Notes: generated by a model from the sequence alone, not told the origin. 36,792 nucleotides of DNA from Candidatus Bathyarchaeota archaeon (GCA_016927015.1 JAFGNM010000017.1:1-36792); one strand, 5' to 3'; positions 18,531-28,010 are shown, counted from the stretch's first letter. A program made the numbers and translations.

Positions 18531-19231
18531 TTCCTTTTTGAAACTTGGTAAATCTTGTTTAGTTCAGGAATCAAGCATGCGGTTCTCGGCAGTTCCGCTT
18601 TCAAGATTGCGGCGAACTGTTGCTGGTAATCTGTTGAGTTTGTGTGGTAAGGAACGGCTACTTGGGGTTTTATTAATCGTGCTATTTCGAAGCCTGTTTC
18701 CGGCGATGAGCCTGGAGCGATTCCAACGGTGCAGAAGACAACATCAAATTTTTCTCTTTCGCCGATGGCTGCAAGCTCTGGGAAAGGCAAACTGTCCGCA
18801 GTGTGAAAAACTTTCACGCCGTCTTCGCTTGTAATTATGTATGTTACTGGTGAGGCTGCAGGGTGATTGCATTTTTCCGCTTTGACTGAGACTTCGCCGA
18901 CTTTGATTTCTTCACTGGGGCGGATTTCCTGCAGTTTCTCTGGGGGAATCGCGTGTTGTAGGCGTTGTGTGGAAGCTGGATCAGCTATGATTGTGCATTT
19001 GGTGGCTTTTTGGATTTCCGTTATTAATCTTGGGTCTAGGTGGTCGTAGTGTTCATGGGTTATTAGAATGGCGTCTGCGTCCAAGAAACTGCGTGCTCTT
19101 ACGTCCACGGGATCTATGACAATTGTTTTCGAGGGGGTTTTTACGAGTACTCCAGCGTAATGGTTAAACCACACGAAAAGAATCGCGTTTTTTTCAGGTG
19201 TTTTCTCTATGGGCATAACTTGACTCCTCAC
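18527..19231 (-). CDS. Metallo-beta-lactamase-fold metal-dependent hydrolase (UlaG-like)
   Basis: FVWFNHYAGVLVKTPSKTIVIDP...DAILITHEHYDHLDP...VFHTADSLPFPEL...PYHTNS. Confidence 0.88.
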   Translation of the reverse strand: MRSQVMPIEKTPEKNAILFVWFNHYAGVLVKTPSKTIVIDPVDVRARSFLDADAILITHEHYDHLDPRLITEIQKATKCTIIADPASTQRLQHAIPPEKLQEIRPSEEIKVGEVSVKAEKCNHPAASPVTYIITSEDGVKVFHTADSLPFPELAAIGEREKFDVVFCTVGIAPGSSPETGFEIARLIKPQVAVPYHTNSTDYQQQFAAILKAELPRTACLIPELNKIYQVSKRK

Positions 19232-19298
19232 ATACCTGTACTATTATGCGTAGAGTTTTAAAGGAGTTGCGTTGCCGACTGGCGTGCGATTTTTTGTC

Positions 19299-19332
19299 TA
19301 TACCCCCTTATATAAAGGAACTATAAATAGCG
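19299..19332 (+). repeat. CCCCC-loop hairpin repeat copy
   Basis: TATACCCCCTTATATA AAGGA ACTATAAATAGCG, matches 6306-6335. Confidence 0.6.
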
Positions 19333-19352
19333 CTGCGCCGAGGCTGGTACGG

Positions 19353-19393
19353 GTAGACCCCCTCTACGTTTTCTGCATTGATCTGCTATTAGG
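19353..19393 (+). repeat. Hairpin GTAGA-CCCCC-TCTAC followed by TTTTCTGCATT...CTATTAGG
   Basis: Read directly; shares downstream block with 19455-19494. Confidence 0.55.
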
Positions 19394-19454
19394 CGGCAAA
19401 CAGGTTCGTCTCGCGGTTTCAACATGCTATTGGTTGCTGAAAGCGCCAATACGG

Positions 19455-19494
19455 ACCTACCCCCTATAGGTTTCTGCAATAAACCACTATTAGG
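19455..19494 (+). repeat. Hairpin ACCTA-CCCCCTA-TAGGT followed by TTCTGCAAT...CTATTAGG
   Basis: Read directly; shares downstream block with 19353-19393. Confidence 0.55.
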
Positions 19495-19692
19495 ATCCAA
19501 ATATGAAGGTTCCGCCATAGCGTATGTGTTTCATACGGTGAGGTTGCACGTTGAAGTGCAGGGCGTTTTGGGTTGCGGTTTTGGTTTTTCACCTCCTCTG
19601 ATTTTTTATGGAGGCGGTTGAGCGCTATTTGAACTTGCGTGAAATTTACCAATTTACCAGTAAATTTACAACTTGGGTTTCTGAGGGTCGGT

Positions 19693-20028
19693 TTAGTTTT
19701 CCATCATGGTTCTTATGGCGTCGCGGATTTCATGAGTGAACACGTTCATGTTGTTTACTATTCGTTGTCACCGTGCTGATAGACTGTAGGTTTTTCCATC
19801 TTTTACCGGAACGCGTTTTATCCAATTTTTCTTTTCCATGGCTTCCAAGCATGCATAGATCACGCTGGAGTTGGGGAGGATTCTGAATTTTTTGTTAAAA
19901 AGCCGGATTAGCTTGTAGCCTGTCATAGGCCGTTCTTCTAGAGCTCGGAGAATTATCAGGTCTAGGAAAGCTCTGAAGACTCTTTCCTGCATGTTAGGCT
20001 CTTTTTCCCTTTTCATAAAGGACACCAA
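19693..20028 (-). pseudogene. PadR-family regulator interrupted by an in-frame TGA (uninterrupted ORF 19768-20028)
   Basis: FLDLIILRALEERPMTGYKLIRLFNKKFRILPNSSVIYACLEAMEKKNWIKRVPVKDGKTYSLSAR*QRIVNNMNVFTHEIRDAIRTMMEN, same frame continues after TGA. Confidence 0.82.
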
Positions 20029-20323
20029 TAGTCCTAGTCACAGTGAGTTTGCATGTAGAACCGCGCGTGTTCATCAAATTCGAGAAGAAGGCTGTATAAA
20101 AACCTGACGCATGAAGTGTCCAGCACAAGCACAACTTCGGAAAATATCCATGAAACTGGGTGCTAGTTCAGACTTCGATACCCGCGGAATATTTTGTTTT
20201 GTAATATTTTTTGTAATACGAGCGGGAATATGATTTCACAATAGTTGTTATAAGCAAATTCAACACAGAAAGACAACTGGAAGAGACAAACCGCTTTTCC
20301 AATAAAATTTAGGAGAAGGAAAA

Positions 20324-23300
20324 ATGGCTAAAAATTCTAAAAACAAGTTGCTGTTCATGGCGCTTTTGCTTACGGTACTGTTGGTTTCTAGCGCGTACGC
20401 AACTCTGGCGTCTACCGTGAACGCGGCTGAAATAACCGCTCAAGAGAAAGGATTCGCAATCTTGAATGAGGTGGTTGGTCTTGACATGGAAAACTACGAT
20501 ACTGCTTCAAAAGAAGGTGCTCAAGACTCGTACTTAGGCGTTGTCCCACAAGAGAACGTACGCTACACACTCGAATCCAATGGAAGCAAGATAGACGCGC
20601 TTTACACGTTCGCAAACGGGAAATTGCGAATGGTAAATGTGCTTGAAAACGAGGGTTCGCCGCGCCTAACCAAATCCGCTACCAAACCTGTTCAGCTTGG
20701 AAACAAGACTATTCAAGTGATAGACGTGCCTGAGACGGCTAAGGTTTTCCTCGAAGATTACCAAACCTATTCGGGGAATCCGTTTTACGGTGATTTAGCG
20801 TCCATGCTGGAGAATGTTGAAGCCAACGAGAACTTGACGAAGACAGTTGGGAACGTAAAACTTGAAGTGACTGTTTCAGAGGGTTCTACCGTTTTCAGGT
20901 GGACATACACAATTAACGGCATAGACGCGCCCTCCAAGTGCGTAGCCATAGGCTACAAGAACGGCTTCCTCAAGTACTTTATTGACAACTGGGACCTCTA
21001 CAAAATTGGCAGCACAACCGTAAACATTTCGGAGCAGGAAGCCATTGACATAGCGATGGAGCGGGCTAGGGGTTTCTCGTGGAACATGGGTTCAGACAAT
21101 GAATCCGTTAAGATTAGCGGGTTTACGGTGACGAATGCGATGATTTGGGAGAACGTTTTCTGTAGTAATATGTACGCGGATACGCCTCGTAGCGAGGACC
21201 CTTTGATGCTTTATCCAATGCGGCATGTGTGGGTTAGCTTGGACAAGTTTTATCCCGGCAACGTTTACGGCTTTAACGTTTACGTGTGGACTGACACGGG
21301 CGAAGTATGCTACATTAATGAGCGCGTTTCGACATTAGATCCGCCTACTGATTTAATCGCTACTGACGCAGATTTTACGGTTGAGTCTATAAATAATAAG
21401 GCGCTTGTTGAAATAGCAAAATCAAATTCGCTACCATTCACATGGATAGTACTTTTCGCTTTTACTATCGTTATGCTTGGAACTGTTCCAGTTTGGCTGC
21501 TTAGAAATCGAAGCTTGCTTAAACGCCCTGTTAAGATTGGTGGGATATTGCTTTGTATTTTGTCATCTTCAATACTATTGATGCCTGTTTGGACTGTTGG
21601 CGCGGTTGAATATACAAGACGTGCCTTAATCTGGGGTTCTGAAAGTACCGGTGATACTTCATTTTGGAATGGAAGTGCTTGGGTTACAGGACGCAAAACG
21701 GCAGACGAAATATATAGACAAAGAGTGACAAGCAACGCAATTAAAAATTATTTCATCGACGACGGTTATGACACGGATAACTATCAAGGCACTGGGTCAA
21801 TTAAAGCCCAGATTTTATACAATATATCTAATGCTGAAGCTAATTATAACAATGTGGCAGTAGTTGACTTTGATCACGGTGTGGGCAATACAAATATGAC
21901 TGGAATTCCTGTTAACGAATTCCACTATATGTTCGAAGACAACGAGGGAACCAAAATAGATGGCGAATGGGATGTTGACAAAGGTGTGTACGACTATGAG
22001 GTATATAAAGAGACAAGTGGAGATACCTTTTTTGCATTTATAAATACATGTATGTCAGCATGCATAGATGATACAGTCGGTGACTACAACTCCACTCAGG
22101 GCATAGTTAACCCCAATGATCCTCCACAAAACCAGCGTGCTCGAGGTATGCCGTTTGCTTGGACTCATCGCCTGGTAACCGAGAACCCGACCACTACTCC
22201 CCCATCTGGATACATGAGTTGTAATGGCTACACTCATCCTGATGGGGATATTCACTGTTACATAGGGTGCCCCGCTGGTTCAGCAGCTCTAGACCAGACG
22301 ATAACGGGAGTTTCACCGTTATACGCAACGTGGCTTGAGAACTTCTTCTGGTATGCGCTGTCATTTGACATATCAGTGAACGCAGCTTTGGATGAGGCTT
22401 CGCTAAGAAACTTTGACTGCTTGTTTGGCGAAACGGATCTTGCAACTGGGTTTACTGCAATATGGCCCCAATATTTCGACGGCTATTGGCATTATAGTGG
22501 ACCTGGTGTTTCTGGTCCAGGTACCTTAGCGGTCTATGGCAATGGCAACGTCCATTTATATGAATACTTTGTGCACGATTACGTTGATGCTACATGGTAC
22601 GGTTATTATGCAGGTGTGGACAATCCAGATGGCATTGAAGGCGGCTCAAACGATGACAGCTACGCTGTTTTATACGCAATAGGATGGTACGGAGATCAAG
22701 CAGTGATCTTTGGAAGCATAGGATGGGAAGCGACTGGGCACATCTACCTTTACGGTCTCACAGACTACGGATACAACAGCCACGTTCTTGTTTACGTTTC
22801 TAACACGTGGGGCAACTGGGAAAACTGGGATGCCGTCAACGAAAATCTATGGGTATCTCAGACTTCGCCGGGCTGGATTGACGTGGGAACATACGCTGGC
22901 AAATTCCGTTACATAGCGGTCGTTGTCTATGCTGATCAGGCTCCTTCAATTCTGGCGGTGGACTCGGTTCTGGTGATTCCTTCGCCGCCGCAGTCGGAAC
23001 AGTATTGGGTGTACGAAGCAGACAAGTACGAGGATGGTGGAACAGTCTACGACCTAGACTACATAAATGGGAGTTACCACGATGGCAACAGCGCGACCAT
23101 CTACGCTCCAGACTATCCAGACAGGGCTGATATAATCGGAACTTTAAATGAGGAAGTGGTTGGCGGGGGTCACGTATACATCTATGGCTGTTCTTATCCA
23201 GGCGGATACCTCAGCGACATGTACGTATACGTGTCCAGCAACTATCAAGATTGGTATCAGGTCGGTTCTATGATGACTATTACGGCGACTTCACCTTACT

Positions 23301-23407
23301 GGATTGACGTTGGAACGTACGGCAGCAGCTTCCGCTACGTTAGAATCGTCGGCTACGACAGTCATAACAGTGTGCGGCTAGTGTTGGATTGCGTTCGCGT
23401 AACCTAG
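20324..23407 (+). CDS. Large secreted/membrane protein: signal peptide, PepSY-like region, two mid-protein TM helices, putative caspase/gingipain-like His/Cys region, two tandem C-terminal beta domains
   Basis: KLLFMALLLTVLLVSSAYATLAS signal; EQEAIDIAMERARGF; TM at LPFTWIVLFAFTIVMLGTVPVWLL and IGGILLCILSSSILLMPVW; NVAVVDFDHGVG and FFAFINTCMSACI; repeated SPGWIDVGTYAGKFRYIAVVVY / SPYWIDVGTYGSSFRYVRIVGY. Confidence 0.75.
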   Translation: MAKNSKNKLLFMALLLTVLLVSSAYATLASTVNAAEITAQEKGFAILNEVVGLDMENYDTASKEGAQDSYLGVVPQENVRYTLESNGSKIDALYTFANGKLRMVNVLENEGSPRLTKSATKPVQLGNKTIQVIDVPETAKVFLEDYQTYSGNPFYGDLASMLENVEANENLTKTVGNVKLEVTVSEGSTVFRWTYTINGIDAPSKCVAIGYKNGFLKYFIDNWDLYKIGSTTVNISEQEAIDIAMERARGFSWNMGSDNESVKISGFTVTNAMIWENVFCSNMYADTPRSEDPLMLYPMRHVWVSLDKFYPGNVYGFNVYVWTDTGEVCYINERVSTLDPPTDLIATDADFTVESINNKALVEIAKSNSLPFTWIVLFAFTIVMLGTVPVWLLRNRSLLKRPVKIGGILLCILSSSILLMPVWTVGAVEYTRRALIWGSESTGDTSFWNGSAWVTGRKTADEIYRQRVTSNAIKNYFIDDGYDTDNYQGTGSIKAQILYNISNAEANYNNVAVVDFDHGVGNTNMTGIPVNEFHYMFEDNEGTKIDGEWDVDKGVYDYEVYKETSGDTFFAFINTCMSACIDDTVGDYNSTQGIVNPNDPPQNQRARGMPFAWTHRLVTENPTTTPPSGYMSCNGYTHPDGDIHCYIGCPAGSAALDQTITGVSPLYATWLENFFWYALSFDISVNAALDEASLRNFDCLFGETDLATGFTAIWPQYFDGYWHYSGPGVSGPGTLAVYGNGNVHLYEYFVHDYVDATWYGYYAGVDNPDGIEGGSNDDSYAVLYAIGWYGDQAVIFGSIGWEATGHIYLYGLTDYGYNSHVLVYVSNTWGNWENWDAVNENLWVSQTSPGWIDVGTYAGKFRYIAVVVYADQAPSILAVDSVLVIPSPPQSEQYWVYEADKYEDGGTVYDLDYINGSYHDGNSATIYAPDYPDRADIIGTLNEEVVGGGHVYIYGCSYPGGYLSDMYVYVSSNYQDWYQVGSMMTITATSPYWIDVGTYGSSFRYVRIVGYDSHNSVRLVLDCVRVT

Positions 23408-23450
23408 CGCACAGGAAGCGGGCGCACTTCAACTCTCCCCATTTTTTTGT

Positions 23451-23494
23451 TTAGTCAAGAAACCTTGACTAAGCCTTAGTCAAGAAATCCTGAC
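23451..23494. promoter_or_regulatory. Perfect 9-bp inverted repeat TTAGTCAAG-AAAC-CTTGACTAA plus a second copy of its left arm at 25-bp period
   Basis: TTAGTCAAGAAACCTTGACTAA (23451-23472) then TTAGTCAAGAAATCCTGAC (23476-23494), in the intergenic region upstream of 23542. Confidence 0.7.
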
Positions 23495-23541
23495 AAAAAC
23501 CCTTTAATCTCTGAAACAACCTAGGGTTAAGAGGGATATAG

Positions 23542-24675
23542 TTGAGCAAGAGTTTGGCGTTTACGCTTGTTCTCGCCTTCCTAATGGCATCATGCATAAG
23601 TATGCCTTTACCTGTTAAAGCTGTGTTCAATACAATTACCGTTCCAGACGACTACTCAACAATAACAGCTGCCATAGCAAACGCCAACACCGGTGATGTG
23701 ATATTTATCAGGGCAGGATTATATGAGGGTCCAATCAATCAGACAATACTCATCGATAAGCCGCTCTCTATTGTAGGCGAAAATGCCGAAACCACCATAA
23801 TAGAACTGTACCCAGCCTATGAATTAACATGGATTATAACCCAACCCTTTTACAGTTATACAAACGCAATCACCATTGAAACCAATGATGTTAAATTATC
23901 AAACTTGACAATTATTATCGCACCAGGCGGAAATATCTGGGCAAATGGCGATCGAATCCAAATAACAGGCAACAACATAACTACCGGATCAACACAGACA
24001 GGGTTGCTAATAAATGGTTCTCAATGCAATATCACCGACAATATTTCCCGATTTGGCTTCATTAATTTACAAGGTTCATCAAATTCTCTTGTTCAAAATT
24101 ACGTTTACAAAGTTATTCTCGAATTTGCTGACTGGAATAAAATTTGTCTCAACCAAATCACACATTTACAGTTTAACTCTTCTAACTATAACACTGTTTA
24201 TGGAAACAATGTTGACATAAAGGAAGCAACTTATAATTCCATCGGTGTATATAATAGCGCTCATAACATTTTTCAGAGTAACCAAATTAAAAGTGGGCTT
24301 TTTGGCGTCAATTTAAGGCTTGAGTCAGGAGCGAAGAATAACACTTTTTATCATAATGCATTTGTTGGTGAAGGTTATCATGTAATTATAGATGAAGCAT
24401 CAAATAGTAATTTTTGGGATGATAGTAACGAAGGCAATTTTTGGGAAAACTATAATGGCACTGACAGCAACGGGGATGGTATAGGTGATACGCCATACGT
24501 GATCAACGGCGCAAACGTTGACAACTATCCGCTCATGGAACCCTATAACGTCGAAAACGACGCGGTAGTGTTGCCGCCTCCAGAGCCTTTCCCAACAGTT
24601 TTGGCTGCAGCGGCTCTAGTGGCTGCTGCTGTTGGCGTATGTCTCATAGTATACTTCAAGAAACGTAAGCATTAA
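23542..24675 (+). CDS. NosD-like right-handed parallel beta-helix surface protein with C-terminal TM
   Basis: TITVPDDYSTITAAIANANTGDVIFIRAGLYEGPINQTILIDKPLSIVGENAETTII; Asn-rich NxT repeats; NYNGTDSNGDGIGDTPYVI; terminal TM + KKRKH. Confidence 0.85.
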   Translation: MSKSLAFTLVLAFLMASCISMPLPVKAVFNTITVPDDYSTITAAIANANTGDVIFIRAGLYEGPINQTILIDKPLSIVGENAETTIIELYPAYELTWIITQPFYSYTNAITIETNDVKLSNLTIIIAPGGNIWANGDRIQITGNNITTGSTQTGLLINGSQCNITDNISRFGFINLQGSSNSLVQNYVYKVILEFADWNKICLNQITHLQFNSSNYNTVYGNNVDIKEATYNSIGVYNSAHNIFQSNQIKSGLFGVNLRLESGAKNNTFYHNAFVGEGYHVIIDEASNSNFWDDSNEGNFWENYNGTDSNGDGIGDTPYVINGANVDNYPLMEPYNVENDAVVLPPPEPFPTVLAAAALVAAAVGVCLIVYFKKRKH

Positions 24676-24801
24676 ACCGGTAAAAATTTGTTCTGCTGTG
24701 TTTTTGCTGTAGTCAGTTGTGATTTACCGCTATGTAGATGTGGCGTTTAATTCAAAATTTCTACACCACAATATTAATAAATCTCACATAAAGATTACAT
24801 C

Positions 24802-25497
24802 ATGCTACTTCCTAGCGATGGAATTTGTTACCAAATCCTTTTAGGGAGACAGAAAAATTTGGCACAGAACAATGCAGCTAGCCAGTTAGTCCTCAAGGGA
24901 ACAACAACAATAGGAGTCGTCTGTAAAGACGGCGTAATCTTAGCCTCAGACACCCGCGTAACCATGGGTTACTACGTAGCCCACAAATGCGGAAAAAAAG
25001 TGTACGAGATAGATGACCACTTAGGCATGACCATAGCCGGAACGGTTGCCGACGCGCAACGCGTAGTCGACATACTCACCGCCAACGCAAAGCTTTACAA
25101 AATCAAAATGAACAGACCCATGCCAGTAAGTGCCGCAGCAAGGCTTATTGCAAACCTGCTGTTTTCCGCCCGATACGTGCCGCTGGCCACACAAGTCCTA
25201 ATAGGCGGCGTAGACACGACAGGCCCACACGTTTATAATTTAGACCCATACGGGAGCTTAACAGAGGAGAAATTCGTCTCAACTGGTTCGGGTTCCCCAT
25301 TAGCCTACGGTGTACTGGAAGACAAGTACCGAGAGAACATGTCCATTGAAGAGGTGCTGCCCACGATTGTTAAAGCTGTTAACGCGGCTATGAAACGCGA
25401 TATTGCAAGCGGCAACAGTTACAACGTCACAGTAATAGACGATAACGGTTATCGAGAGCTGACAGACAAAGAGAAGAGTGAGCTTCTGACAAAGTGA
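24802..25497 (+). CDS. psmB: Archaeal proteasome beta subunit
   Basis: KGTTTIGVVCKDGVILASDTRVTMGYYVAHKCGKKVYEIDDHLGMTIAGTVADAQ; GSGSPLAYGVLED. Confidence 0.97.
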   Translation: MLLPSDGICYQILLGRQKNLAQNNAASQLVLKGTTTIGVVCKDGVILASDTRVTMGYYVAHKCGKKVYEIDDHLGMTIAGTVADAQRVVDILTANAKLYKIKMNRPMPVSAAARLIANLLFSARYVPLATQVLIGGVDTTGPHVYNLDPYGSLTEEKFVSTGSGSPLAYGVLEDKYRENMSIEEVLPTIVKAVNAAMKRDIASGNSYNVTVIDDNGYRELTDKEKSELLTK

Positions 25498-27437
25498 GGA
25501 AGTTAAGAAACGTGGCGCGAAGTTCAGGCAAAGAAAAAGACAAAATTGAGATAAGCCAGTATATACTTGAAAAAGTTCCAAGAGAAGTAGAAGTCACACG
25601 AATAGAATACGAAGGACCTATGCTGGCTGTTTACACCAAGAAACCAGAAATTTTGGTTGACCAAAGCAGCATAGTAGCAGAAATTGTCGGCGTAATACGA
25701 AAAAGAATAGTCGTCCGCCCAGACCCTTCGGTTAGGCTTCCAGAAGCAGAAGCTGAGAAGATAGCACGGGAACTTATCGCGCCAGAAGCAGAGATAACCG
25801 ACATAAACTTTGACCCCAGCCTAGGCGAAATAATAATCGAAACAAAGAAGCCAGGCTTGGTTATCGGCAGAAACGGCACCGTCCTCCAGGAAATTATAAA
25901 GAAAACAAAGTGGCGCCCTCACGTCTTAAGAAGCCCTCCAATAAAGTCTAAAATTGTCACGCACATGCGCCATTACCTTCATTCAGAAAGCAAAGAACGC
26001 GAAAGAATACTTCGCACCGTAGGCGAAAGAATTTTCCGACCGAAAGTTTTCGACGTCGGCGACATCAGGCTTACCGTGCTTGGAGGCGCCCAAGAAGTAG
26101 GTCGCTCAGCGTTCCTTGTCAAAACCAGAGAAAGCAGTGTCCTATTGGACTGCGGCATCAACCCAGGCTCACAAAGGCCTTTCGAGTCTTTTCCACGTTT
26201 TGATTGTCCAGAATTTCAAATAGACCAGTTGGACGCGGTGGTTATAACCCACGCTCACCTTGACCACTGCGGCTTAACGCCGTTCCTTTACAAGTACGGC
26301 TATGACGGCCCTGTCTACTGTTCCGCCCCAACTTCGAACCTAATGACGATGCTTCAGCTGGACTACTTGGATGTGGCAAACAAGCAGGGAGTAATACCGC
26401 ATTACGACGCAAAGGATGTCCGCGAGTGCGTTTTACACACGATTCCTCTCAGGTTCGGCGTCGTCACTGACATAGCGCCTGACATTCGTTTGACCTTGCA
26501 CAATTCGGGTCATATACTCGGCGCTGCCATGGCGCACTTGCATATTGGCGAGGGCTTGCACAACATCGTTTATACTAGCGACTACAAGTTCGGAAGAACT
26601 ATGTTGCTGGAGGCGGCGGCAACAGAATTTCCGCGGATTGAAACCGTGATCACCGAAAGCACTTACGGAGGGCAAGATGATTTTATGCCTTCCAGAGTTG
26701 AATCTGAGGAGAACTTGACCCGCGTAATAAACGAGACGTTGGAACGCAAAGGCAAAGTGCTCATTCCAGTACCGGCGGTGGGTAGAGCACAGGAAATAAT
26801 GCTTATCATCGACGGTTACATGAAGCGCGGTTTGATGAAGGAAGCACCCGTGTTCATTGAAGGCATGATTTCAGAAGCCACGGCAATTCACACTGCATAC
26901 CCTGAGTATTTGAGTAGAGAAGTTCGCCACAGCATCCTCCACGAAGAGGTTAACCCGTTCCAGTCAGACTACTTCACAATCGTGGAGCACCCCAGCGTTA
27001 GGCAAAGCATCATTGAAGGCGAACCATGCATCGTTTTGGCGACTTCTGGAATGCTTGAAGGCGGACCTGTGATAGAATACTTCAAAAACTGGGCTGGCGA
27101 CGAAAAGAACACAATAGTCTTCGTTAGCTACCAAATCGAAGGCACTATGGGCAAGAGGGTGCAGAAGGGAGTAAACGAAGTCACGATGATGGATAACGAG
27201 GGCAAAATGGCTGTTGTACAAGTCAAAATGCAAAATGAGTCCATAGAAGGCTTTTCTGGACACTCTGACAGGCGACAACTAATCAACTATTTGACTCATC
27301 TTAAGCCCAAGCCTGAAAGAATTTTTGTGTGCCACGGAGAAAAAAGCAAAATCATTAACATGGCAAGCTTCCTCGACCACAAAGCTGGCATCAGCTCTGT
27401 CGTTCCGAGTATTTTGGAAACGTTTAGGCTGCTGTAG
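25494..27437 (+). CDS. aCPSF1: KH-domain beta-CASP ribonuclease aCPSF1 (FttA)
   Basis: KH (GLVIGRNGTVLQEIIKKTKWRP), MBL (ITHAHLDHCG), beta-CASP motifs; overlaps the psmB stop by 4 nt (GTGA). Confidence 0.96.
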   Translation: MRKLRNVARSSGKEKDKIEISQYILEKVPREVEVTRIEYEGPMLAVYTKKPEILVDQSSIVAEIVGVIRKRIVVRPDPSVRLPEAEAEKIARELIAPEAEITDINFDPSLGEIIIETKKPGLVIGRNGTVLQEIIKKTKWRPHVLRSPPIKSKIVTHMRHYLHSESKERERILRTVGERIFRPKVFDVGDIRLTVLGGAQEVGRSAFLVKTRESSVLLDCGINPGSQRPFESFPRFDCPEFQIDQLDAVVITHAHLDHCGLTPFLYKYGYDGPVYCSAPTSNLMTMLQLDYLDVANKQGVIPHYDAKDVRECVLHTIPLRFGVVTDIAPDIRLTLHNSGHILGAAMAHLHIGEGLHNIVYTSDYKFGRTMLLEAAATEFPRIETVITESTYGGQDDFMPSRVESEENLTRVINETLERKGKVLIPVPAVGRAQEIMLIIDGYMKRGLMKEAPVFIEGMISEATAIHTAYPEYLSREVRHSILHEEVNPFQSDYFTIVEHPSVRQSIIEGEPCIVLATSGMLEGGPVIEYFKNWAGDEKNTIVFVSYQIEGTMGKRVQKGVNEVTMMDNEGKMAVVQVKMQNESIEGFSGHSDRRQLINYLTHLKPKPERIFVCHGEKSKIINMASFLDHKAGISSVVPSILETFRLL

Positions 27438-27798
27438 GCAGAGGCTTGTTTGAAACTTGCCTTTTCTCTCGCCAAATCCTTATGTTCGGGGGGCAAATAA
27501 CTACTCGTTCTTCGCCTAGGCGGGCGATGTCTCCGCTGATGGATTCGGCAAACTCATATAGCTCGTTTACTGCGCGTTTCACATCTTCCACGCTTTTGCT
27601 TGCAAGGGGGGTTATGCGAAGAATGAGGACATTTCCGTTTTTCACTTCGTTCTTGATTTCTTCTAAATCTGATAAGTCACGGAGAGGCATGGCTTTCAAG
27701 TAGGTTTTGTCCAAGACCTCTTTATCTACTGAAGGAGGCACGGCTGTTTTCTCGTCTTCTTCTTTCTTTGGTTTGCGGAATAATCCCAGAGCTGGCAA
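27424..27798 (-). CDS. sepF: Archaeal SepF-like cell division protein
   Basis: N-terminal amphipathic MPALGLFRKPK; YLKAMPLRDLSDLEEIKNEVKNGNVLILRITPLA...ISGDIARLGEERVVICPPNIRI. Confidence 0.9.
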   Translation of the reverse strand: MPALGLFRKPKKEEDEKTAVPPSVDKEVLDKTYLKAMPLRDLSDLEEIKNEVKNGNVLILRITPLASKSVEDVKRAVNELYEFAESISGDIARLGEERVVICPPNIRIWREKRQVSNKPLPTAA

Positions 27799-28010
27799 GT
27801 TTTCTCCTCTCTATTTGTATTTAATTACCTTTCAACAGTTAAGCGTTTCTTAATTTCAAGTCTGAATTTTGATAGTTAATATGAATTGAATTAATAAGTG
27901 TCTTATGAATCCATGATAAAGATTACAAATTTGTGTTCAAAACAGCTTTTCTGTTTCACTTTAAAAGAACCAGTAAGGCAGCCAAAAAACCACAACTACA
28001 AAAAGCGCCG

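Noticed and set aside
19399-19430. GGTTCGTCTCGCGG as a possible tRNA T-arm
   Set aside because: No acceptor stem, D-arm or anticodon arm could be fitted around it.
19464-19652. Short ORFs (19272-19652, both strands) in the gap near the hairpins
   Set aside because: No recognisable motifs and they overlap the repeats; region treated as non-coding.
27424-27437. 14-bp convergent overlap of aCPSF1 and sepF as an antisense regulatory device
   Set aside because: Short tail-to-tail overlaps are common in compact archaeal genomes; no extra evidence here.
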